Source: Thermodesulfovibrio sp. (lineage in GTDB: Bacteria; Nitrospirota; Thermodesulfovibrionia; Thermodesulfovibrionales; JdFR-85). Taken from it: a DNA stretch of 14,732 nt. The stretch is from the NCBI GenBank assembly GCA_027016675.1, contig JALUSH010000062.1, positions 1 to 14,732 of the forward strand, given 5' to 3'. This document shows positions 6,193 to 11,669 of this stretch, piece by piece. The notes below the pieces were generated by a model. It had not been told where the DNA came from and ran no database searches. It worked only from the letters and a program-made list of their open reading frames with translations. The number at the start of each line of letters is the position of its first letter. Positions within the stretch are counted from its first letter, which is position 1. A program made the translations under genes and the position numbers.

Positions 6193-7527
6193 ATGTCTCA
6201 ACACATCAAAAACAGAAGCATTACAGAAGAGTGGGTCAGTTCTGCTCTTTCAACAGTAATAAAGCTGAGCAATATTATAGGATATCTCCCTGGTGATGTT
6301 GACAAGACCCTCCAGACAGTTACAGAAGAGGTGTTCTATCTGTTCTGCCCCGAGTTCTGTTGTGTGTATATGGTGGAGGAGGAAGGTTCCCTTGAACTTA
6401 TGACCTATAAAGGACAAGGGGAATCACCTCCTGATTTACACATTGACCATACAGTGGGAGCCTGTGTTGCCCTAAGAGATGGACTGCCATATGTAGCCTG
6501 CGAAGATACCCAATGTCCCAACAGAAAGCTCTTTGGCGCACCTGAATTCATCCATGTCTGTATTCCCATGGTTACTGGCAGTGAGGCATATGGTGTTATT
6601 TCTGTCACCTTCTCAGCAGAAAGGAATCTTGGAAGAAACGAGATCGATGTTCTTCTGTCAATTACAAGTCAGACATCAGCAGCTATACAGCGATATCGCC
6701 TTTTTGAAAAACTCAGGACGGAAAAATCAGAGATAGAAAATGCCTACAAGGAGATCAAGAGACTTAATGTAATGCTTAAAAGCAAGATTGAAGAGTTAAA
6801 AAGGACTCAACAGAAGCTGATCCAGTCGGAAAAGCTTGCAGCCACGGGGATGCTCTCTGCCGGACTCTGTCATGAAATAAATAACCCCTTGAGTGTAATC
6901 CTGAACAGAATCGAGTGTCTGAAGATGGAGGCAGAGGAACTGACACTGCCTGAACAGGTTATGAGGGATCTGGATGTAATCTACTCAAACGCCTCCAAAG
7001 TATCAGGAGTTGTCCAGAATCTCCTCATATTCTCAAGACACCATCCTGTAAAGTTTGATTATACAGATCTGCAACCACTACTGGAGAAGGTTATATATAT
7101 GCTGGATGATGACCTCAAGAGAGGCAGATGTGTTGTACATATCCAGATTGATGATAAACTAAAGACCCTTTACTGTGATAAAGAGAGAATAGAACATGTC
7201 TTCAGTAATATCCTTTCAAATGCTATTGATGCAATGCCAGAGGGTGGAAATATCTATATACACTCACGGCCTTCTGAGGACAGAAAAGGCTATCTTGAAA
7301 TATCAATAAGGGACGAAGGAAAGGGTATTCCTGAGGAACATCTGCACAGGATATTTGACCCCTTCTTCACCACAAAGAGCCTTGGAAAGGGAACAGGACT
7401 TGGACTCAGCATATGCTATGGCATTGTAAAGGCCCATAAAGGTGAAATCCGTTTGAAAAGTTCACCAAACAGGGGAAGCACCTTCACTGTGCTGTTGCCC
7501 TGCAGTCAAGAGGTGCTAAAGAGATGA
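6193..7527 (+). CDS. Soluble GAF-domain histidine kinase
   Basis: I chose ATG 6193, 1 nt after the preceding stop; the frame is open upstream to a GTG at 6127 but that would overlap the methyltransferase gene by 65 nt. The 444-residue protein has no membrane helix. A GAF domain spans about 25-165, a coiled coil about 168-212, then HisKA with the phospho-acceptor in L-C-H227-E-I-N-N-P and an HATPase domain (N box NILSNAIDAMPEGG, G1 DEGKGIP, F box FFTTK, G2 GTGLGLS). The GAF domain holds seven cysteines (52, 56, 57, 91, 103, 108, 123), which suggests thiol or metal/cluster-based sensing. Its gene overlaps that of the NtrC-type regulator by 4 nt, so that is its probable phosphotransfer partner. 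Signal input may come from the corrinoid/methyltransferase pair, the heme sensor, or the cell's redox state; the sequence does not decide. Confidence 0.9.
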   Translation: MSQHIKNRSITEEWVSSALSTVIKLSNIIGYLPGDVDKTLQTVTEEVFYLFCPEFCCVYMVEEEGSLELMTYKGQGESPPDLHIDHTVGACVALRDGLPYVACEDTQCPNRKLFGAPEFIHVCIPMVTGSEAYGVISVTFSAERNLGRNEIDVLLSITSQTSAAIQRYRLFEKLRTEKSEIENAYKEIKRLNVMLKSKIEELKRTQQKLIQSEKLAATGMLSAGLCHEINNPLSVILNRIECLKMEAEELTLPEQVMRDLDVIYSNASKVSGVVQNLLIFSRHHPVKFDYTDLQPLLEKVIYMLDDDLKRGRCVVHIQIDDKLKTLYCDKERIEHVFSNILSNAIDAMPEGGNIYIHSRPSEDRKGYLEISIRDEGKGIPEEHLHRIFDPFFTTKSLGKGTGLGLSICYGIVKAHKGEIRLKSSPNRGSTFTVLLPCSQEVLKR

Positions 7528-8882
7528 ATCAATCAAAAAGTACTCCAAAGGTACTGGTTATAGAAGATGATATACAGATGCTTGAGAACTACTCAAGAAT
7601 GCTGAGAAGATTTGGCTATGAGTGTATTATGGAAACCACCAGTAACCGCGCCCTCGAGAGTCTTGAAAGTTTAATGCCAGACATTATACTTACAGATCTC
7701 AGGATGCCTGATGGTAGTGGGTTTGATGTCATCTCTACGGTAAAACGCTCCAATCCTGATATACCAGTAGTTTTGATAACAGCATATGCAGATATACCTA
7801 CCGCCGTGGAGGCAATTAAGATGGGAGCCTATGATGTGATAGCAAAACCCTTCACATCAGAACAGCTGGAGATCGTCCTTGAAAGGGCTCTGAGACAAAA
7901 ACTACTGAAGGATGAAAACAGGAGGCTGAGAGAACAATTAAAAGGAACCACTGGCGTAGATATTATCGCCAAGAGTAATGCTATGAGAGAGATATTAGGA
8001 CTCGTAGAACGGATAAGCCAGACAGAGGCCAATGTACTTATAACAGGAGAAAGCGGTACAGGCAAGGAGATGGTTGCAAGGATGATTCATCAAAAGAGTC
8101 CGAGGGCTGATATGCCTTTTATACCTGTGGATTGTGCAGCCATACCCGAAAATCTTATTGAAAGCGAACTCTTTGGATACGAAAAGGGTGCCTTCACAGG
8201 TGCTACAAACAGCAGAGAGGGGCTTTTTGAGGCAGCCAACAAAGGAACCGTATTCCTTGATGAGGTAGCTGAACTTCCTCTGCTTATGCAGTCAAAACTC
8301 CTTAGATTACTACAGGAGAGAAAGGTAAGACGACTGGGAAGTAACAGGTTTATATCACTCAATGTAAGGATTATATCTGCTACCAACAGAGATCTCAGCA
8401 AATCAGTGTCAGAGGGTCTTTTCAGGGAGGATCTCTACTATCGTCTAAATGTTATCAATATACATCTACCTCCTCTCAGAGAACGAAGAGAGGATATACC
8501 TGTGCTGGCACTTCATTTTCTGAAGCAATACTCGGTGGCATATGAGAAAAACATCAGAGGCATATCAGCAGAGGTTATGGAGTTACTTGAAGGATATCGG
8601 TGGCCTGGCAATGTAAGGGAACTCCAGAACCTTATCGAGAGAGCTGTTATTCTTTGCAATGACGACAATCTCACCCTCCATGATATGCCAAAGGAATTTA
8701 TCACCATGAAGAATGGAATACTCCCCGAGCTTACCACCTACCAGAAGGCTAAAGAGGCTTTTGAGAGGCAATACCTCCAGAATCTTATTAAAAGCGTTTC
8801 AGGCAATATCTCCAGGGCTGCACGGCTGGCTGGACTTAACAGAAGAACAATCTACAGACTCCTGAAAAAACACGGTCTGTGA
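7524..8882 (+). CDS. NtrC-family sigma-54-dependent response regulator
   Basis: The 452-residue protein has all three standard parts. The receiver domain (about 9-122) has the acidic pocket E14-D15-D16, phospho-acceptor D58 in TDLRMP, and the conserved lysine in AKPF. The AAA+ domain (about 145-380) has Walker A G175-E-S-G-T-G-K181, the sigma-54-contacting loop G222-A-F-T-G-A227, and Walker B FLDE ending at E247. The C-terminal Fis-type helix-turn-helix (about 410-452) ends GNISRAARLAGLNRRTIYRL. It should activate sigma-54 promoters when phosphorylated by the kinase encoded just upstream. I found no convincing sigma-54 promoter (TGGCAC-N5-TTGC) in the intergenic regions of the window, so its targets may lie elsewhere. 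It is the last gene of the operon. Confidence 0.95.
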   Translation: MNQSKSTPKVLVIEDDIQMLENYSRMLRRFGYECIMETTSNRALESLESLMPDIILTDLRMPDGSGFDVISTVKRSNPDIPVVLITAYADIPTAVEAIKMGAYDVIAKPFTSEQLEIVLERALRQKLLKDENRRLREQLKGTTGVDIIAKSNAMREILGLVERISQTEANVLITGESGTGKEMVARMIHQKSPRADMPFIPVDCAAIPENLIESELFGYEKGAFTGATNSREGLFEAANKGTVFLDEVAELPLLMQSKLLRLLQERKVRRLGSNRFISLNVRIISATNRDLSKSVSEGLFREDLYYRLNVINIHLPPLRERREDIPVLALHFLKQYSVAYEKNIRGISAEVMELLEGYRWPGNVRELQNLIERAVILCNDDNLTLHDMPKEFITMKNGILPELTTYQKAKEAFERQYLQNLIKSVSGNISRAARLAGLNRRTIYRLLKKHGL

Positions 8883-8897
8883 GCAAATGGACAATAT

Positions 8898-8927
8898 GAC
8901 ATTTTTGCCACATAGGGCATTTTTGTC
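8898..8927. promoter_or_regulatory. Imperfect inverted repeat, candidate regulator binding site
   Basis: GACATTTTTGCC (8898-8909) and GGCATTTTTGTC (8916-8927) are inverted copies in their outer and inner tetramers (GACA/TGTC and TGCC/GGCA) with a TTTT core in each. CATTTTTG is also repeated directly 18 nt apart. The site lies just after the NtrC-type gene and about 170 nt before the CRP/FNR gene, a usual distance for an enhancer-type site. The binding protein is unknown. Confidence 0.3.
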
Positions 8928-8980
8928 TCAATAAGATAACTCACCTATTTTTAAATATTTCTACAAATATAGCGACACTA

Positions 8981-9002
8981 AGTGAGGCATTACTGCCTCA
9001 CT
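8981..9002. promoter_or_regulatory. 22-bp perfect palindrome upstream of the CRP/FNR gene
   Basis: Perfect 9-bp arms AGTGAGGCA (8981-8989) and TGCCTCACT (8994-9002) flank TTAC. The 22-bp length and 4-nt centre fit a dimeric helix-turn-helix regulator. It sits about 95 nt upstream of the CRP/FNR-family start codon, so autoregulation is a reasonable guess. As RNA it could form a hairpin, but no T-run follows. Confidence 0.45.
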
Positions 9003-9096
9003 GCCTGTAGAGGAAAGAACCAAAAAATCTTTAATTGTCAACATTTTTTCCAAAGGCATGGAATTTGATTAAAAAAGATTGTAAAAGGGGAGAAAT

Positions 9097-9798
9097 TTGG
9101 AAGTGGATATTATTGCCCAATTAAGAACTCTTGATTGTTTAAGTCTTTTAGAGGAGAAAAGTCTATTGAGAATAGCAGAGGTCGCCCGAAAGAGGACACT
9201 CTTCAGAGAAGATGTGCTCTTTGAAGAAGGTGAGGATGTGGGCTATCTTTGTATGATCTGCACGGGAAGTATCAAGCTATTCAAAGTCTCCCCAGAGGGC
9301 AGGGAGTTGATAATACGGATTGCCAAAGCCGGTGACCTCTGTGGATGTGAATCACTCTTCAGAGAAGATAGATACCTGATGAGTGCTGTGGCACTGGAGG
9401 AGTCAGAAATCATACTTATGCCTGCAGAGAGATTCAAGGAGGTGTTTATCTCTGAGAGTGGACCTGCAGGGTTAAGGCTGCTGGAAAGCTTATCCACCTG
9501 CATCCAGCAACTGGTTGGACTAATTGATAATCTTGCCTTTAAGGATGTTGAATTGAGGATACTTGACAAGCTCTATGAACTCACCGGCCATTCATCCCTC
9601 TCTGATCCTGTTACACTCCGCCTTACACACCAGGATATTGCATCCATGGTTGGCACTGTCAGGGAGGTTGTCTCACGAACTATGTCGAAACTAAAGAGAA
9701 AAGGAGTTGTGGTGGAGACCACAGTAAGAGGATTCAGGGTAGACAGGGCGAGGCTTGAGGAGTTGCTACAGCAGAGATATTCCTATATAAAGGTCTGA
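9097..9798 (+). CDS. CRP/FNR-family transcriptional regulator with extra cysteines
   Basis: The TTG at 9097 is 4 nt after GGGGAG. The 233-residue protein has a cyclic-nucleotide-binding-type beta-roll (about 18-125; block VLFEEGEDVGYLCMICTGSIKLF), a dimer helix (about 127-150), and a Crp-type winged helix (about 165-228) with recognition segment LTHQDIASMVGTVREVVSRT. Cysteines stand at 14, 52, 55, 82, 84 and 138. C52-x-x-C55 and C82-x-C84 fall in beta-roll positions that are normally non-cysteine (the usual GDLFGE is GDLCGCE here), suggesting a metal, cluster, heme or disulfide switch rather than cAMP. FNR itself uses an N-terminal cluster ligand set, which is absent. It stands alone between the two-component operon and the cytochrome module. 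Targets might include the FNR-like palindrome at 2533 or the cytochrome operon; this is inference. Confidence 0.88.
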   Translation: MEVDIIAQLRTLDCLSLLEEKSLLRIAEVARKRTLFREDVLFEEGEDVGYLCMICTGSIKLFKVSPEGRELIIRIAKAGDLCGCESLFREDRYLMSAVALEESEIILMPAERFKEVFISESGPAGLRLLESLSTCIQQLVGLIDNLAFKDVELRILDKLYELTGHSSLSDPVTLRLTHQDIASMVGTVREVVSRTMSKLKRKGVVVETTVRGFRVDRARLEELLQQRYSYIKV

Positions 9799-9862
9799 AA
9801 AGTATCCAGAACATTGGCATCCAGAAAATTTCAGGTAAGTAAATAAGGCGGATACAGTCAAT

Positions 9863-9914
9863 AGTGAACAGTGAGCGGTAAGCAGAGAGCAGTAGATGAG
9901 TAGATGAGTGGATG
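9863..9914 (+). repeat. Short tandem element, copy 2 (four heptamers then three octamers)
   Basis: The stretch parses into heptamers AGTGAAC, AGTGAGC, GGTAAGC and AGAGAGC (9863-9890), then octamers AGTAGATG, AGTAGATG and AGTGGATG (9891-9914), with no leftover bases. It has the same order, orientation and unit types as the element at 2438-2475. Function unknown. Confidence 0.65.
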
Positions 9915-10087
9915 GGACAGAGAGGGTGGTTCGTCATTCCATTGATGCAATGGATTTTTATAATTATAACAAACAGCGTCTTCTCAGCCTTCAGGTGATT
10001 GATGAGAATCCTGTGCAAGTTACTCTCGGTATTGCTACATGGTCTTCTTCACCACCTCTCTGCCCCTGTACAGTGGAAATATCATCT

Positions 10088-10131
10088 GATCAGGCTCTGC
10101 CTTTGAAGACATCTTCAGGCAGACCCTGATC
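10088..10131 (+). terminator. Large hairpin, probable intrinsic terminator
   Basis: GATCAGG-C-TCTGCCT (10088-10102) pairs with AGGCAGA-C-CCTGATC (10117-10131) with one mismatch, and the stem continues through GAAG/CTTC after a 2-nt bulge to an ACAT loop. A T-rich but interrupted tract follows (TTTGCTTTATTTTT). It is 290 nt beyond the CRP/FNR stop, which is far for its terminator, but no other plus-strand gene lies between. An alternative is a small RNA or mobile-element remnant. Confidence 0.5.
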
Positions 10132-10166
10132 CTCTGGTTTGCTTTATTTTTATGAAATACCCTGCC

Positions 10167-10209
10167 TTGGTACTTAGATGTGGGGAAAGTTATAAAATCA
10201 ATGCTGATT
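10167..10209 (+). promoter_or_regulatory. Candidate promoter and operator of the cytochrome/NrfD operon
   Basis: TTGGTA (10167-10172) and TATAAA (10191-10196) are spaced by 18 nt, giving a predicted start near 10203. A palindrome with arms AATCA and TGATT around ATGC (10196-10209) covers that start, a typical place for repressor binding. The arm order is opposite to an FNR box. Promoter call moderate, operator call weak. Confidence 0.35.
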
Positions 10210-10262
10210 CTGAGTGATATAAGTTACTGTAATCAACCTTGAAGACTCATAAAATAAAAATA

Positions 10263-10766
10263 ATGAAAAAGGGGAGGAACTCATTTTATCTTATCATCAT
10301 TTTTGTCATTGCCTATCTGTCAATTTGCTATGCAGATGAGATAATCAAACTTGCACAGATGCCTGCTGTGTTTGATTCCGAGTTTTATCCCTGTATGTCA
10401 TGCCATGCAGGTATGGAGGTGAACACCAACAGAAGGTATCTACAGTTCCATGAGGAGATAGATATAGATCAACATGCTGACGGGGTGTTCTGGTGCCTGG
10501 ATTGTCACGCCCCTGACAACAGGAACAAACTGAGACTTATAAATGGTGAACATATTGGTTTTACAGAAGTCCACAGACTCTGTGGCCAGTGCCATGGAAG
10601 TATCTACAGGGACTGGAGGGCAGGAGTACATGGTAAAAGGACAGGATACTGGAAGGGTACCAAGAAATACGTCTTATGTACTAACTGTCATAATCCTCAT
10701 AATCCGCGTTTCCGAAAAATAAAACCTGAAAGGTCTCCTATGAAACCCATACAAACACTCAGGTGA
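10263..10766 (+). CDS. Exported tetraheme cytochrome c
   Basis: ATG 10263 gives 167 residues with a direct signal peptide: KKGRN basic end, hydrophobic run to about residue 22, likely cleavage after YA near 24. A TTG at 10239 would add eight basic residues and has no better ribosome site. Four c-type heme motifs are present at C44-x-x-C47-H48, C78-x-x-C81-H82, C107-x-x-C110-H111 and C139-x-x-C142-H143. Further histidines (63, 71, 97, 104, 123, 146) could serve as distal ligands. The tail (residues 150-167) is basic. It is the first of three tightly spaced genes, 6 nt before the ferredoxin gene, and fills the position of NrfB or DsrJ in related modules. It should pass electrons between the membrane module and periplasmic partners. 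No catalytic subunit is encoded nearby. Confidence 0.88.
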   Translation: MKKGRNSFYLIIIFVIAYLSICYADEIIKLAQMPAVFDSEFYPCMSCHAGMEVNTNRRYLQFHEEIDIDQHADGVFWCLDCHAPDNRNKLRLINGEHIGFTEVHRLCGQCHGSIYRDWRAGVHGKRTGYWKGTKKYVLCTNCHNPHNPRFRKIKPERSPMKPIQTLR

Positions 10767-10772
10767 TAAGCT

Positions 10773-11669
10773 ATGAAGAAAAGATTTAATAGAAGGGACT
10801 TCTTAAAGTTAACCATTGCTGGTCTGACTGCAACCACTCTGCCTGGATGCTCTAAAAACGCTGACTGGCAGGATTTGTTTCGCAGGAGATTCCAGGAGCT
10901 CACACCGGATGAGATAAAAGGGTTTCTTGAAAGACTTGAAGAAAGGTACAGCAAACAGTATGGAGTGAAGATTCATATAAAGGCCACACCACCTGTGGAG
11001 GGTGTGGTCTTCGGTTATGCCCTTGATCTGTCAAGGTGTATTGGCTGCCGCAGATGTGTATATGCATGTGTAAGGGAGAATAATCCTTCAAGAGATATAG
11101 AGATACAATGGATAAGGGTTCTGAGACTAAAAAAGGGTGAGTTTGACCTTGAAAAGGCAGAACACTATTACAGTCCTGAACTGGTACCGGAGGATGAATA
11201 TTTCTATATGCCGGTTCAATGTCAGCAGTGTGAGAACCCTCCCTGTGTAAAGGTCTGCCCTGTAAAGGCCACATGGAAGGAACCTGATGGTATTGTAGTA
11301 ATAGATTACAACTGGTGTATCGGGTGCAGGACCTGCATGGCAGCATGCCCCTACAGGGCAAGAAAATTCAACTGGAATGATCCGGTAATACCAAAGGAAG
11401 AGTTGAATCCAGAAACACACTACCTTGGAAATCGCCCAAGGATGAAGGGGGTTGTGGAGAAATGTACATTCTGCATACAGAGGACAAGGGAAGGCAGATA
11501 TCCTGCCTGTGTTGAGGTCTGTCCTGTAGGAGCCCGGAAGTTTGGCAACCTTCTTGACCCTGAAAGCGAGATAAGGTATGTGCTTGAAAACTTCAGGGTC
11601 TATCGCCTGAAGGAAGACCTGAAAACAGAGCCGAAATTCTTCTATTTCTTTTCTATTGGATGGGGATAG
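10773..11669 (+). CDS. Tat-exported ferredoxin-type subunit with four [4Fe-4S] clusters (NrfC/DsrO/HmcB-like)
   Basis: The 298-residue protein starts with a twin-arginine signal, N6-R7-R8-D9-F10-L11-K12, and a short hydrophobic run, so it is exported folded. A cysteine at 26 in LPGC is a possible though imperfect lipobox. Sixteen cysteines form the four cluster motifs: C89/92/95/99, C150/153/158/162, C182/185/188/192 and C231/234/246/250. This is the usual pattern of the NrfC/PsrB/DsrO/HmcB family, which links a periplasmic redox partner to a NrfD-type membrane protein. The ATG at 10773 has AGGTGA about 7 nt upstream, overlapping the cytochrome stop. Its stop directly abuts the next ATG, so the two proteins are probably made as partners. 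A helix of about 35 residues (31-65) between signal and first cluster is somewhat long. Confidence 0.92.
   Translation: MKKRFNRRDFLKLTIAGLTATTLPGCSKNADWQDLFRRRFQELTPDEIKGFLERLEERYSKQYGVKIHIKATPPVEGVVFGYALDLSRCIGCRRCVYACVRENNPSRDIEIQWIRVLRLKKGEFDLEKAEHYYSPELVPEDEYFYMPVQCQQCENPPCVKVCPVKATWKEPDGIVVIDYNWCIGCRTCMAACPYRARKFNWNDPVIPKEELNPETHYLGNRPRMKGVVEKCTFCIQRTREGRYPACVEVCPVGARKFGNLLDPESEIRYVLENFRVYRLKEDLKTEPKFFYFFSIGWG

Larger units (their letters stand above)
9799..10262. other. Intergenic region between the CRP/FNR gene and the cytochrome operon
   Basis: These 464 nt hold the second short tandem element (9863-9914), a 7-bp-arm inverted repeat TCCATTG/CAATGGA (9938-9954), a large terminator-like hairpin (10088-10131), a candidate promoter (10167-10196) and a small palindrome over its predicted start (10196-10209). 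Two overlapping open frames on opposite strands look non-coding. Confidence 0.55.

Noticed and set aside
8981..9002. Palindrome read as an intrinsic terminator of the two-component operon
   Set aside because: No T-run follows the second arm on either strand, and it lies about 100 nt after the stop; an operator is more plausible.
8883..9096. Sigma-54 promoter for the CRP/FNR gene
   Set aside because: No TGGCAC-N5-TTGC-like pair with correct GG/GC spacing was found; the TTGCCACATAGGGCA stretch does not fit.
9734..10018. Minus-strand open frame of 94 codons overlapping the CRP/FNR 3' end
   Set aside because: It overlaps a well-supported gene and translates the tandem repeat; its composition looks random.
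9908..10129. Plus-strand open frame of 73 codons between the CRP/FNR gene and the cytochrome operon
   Set aside because: It starts inside the tandem-repeat element, has no ribosome site, ends inside the hairpin and has no recognisable protein features.
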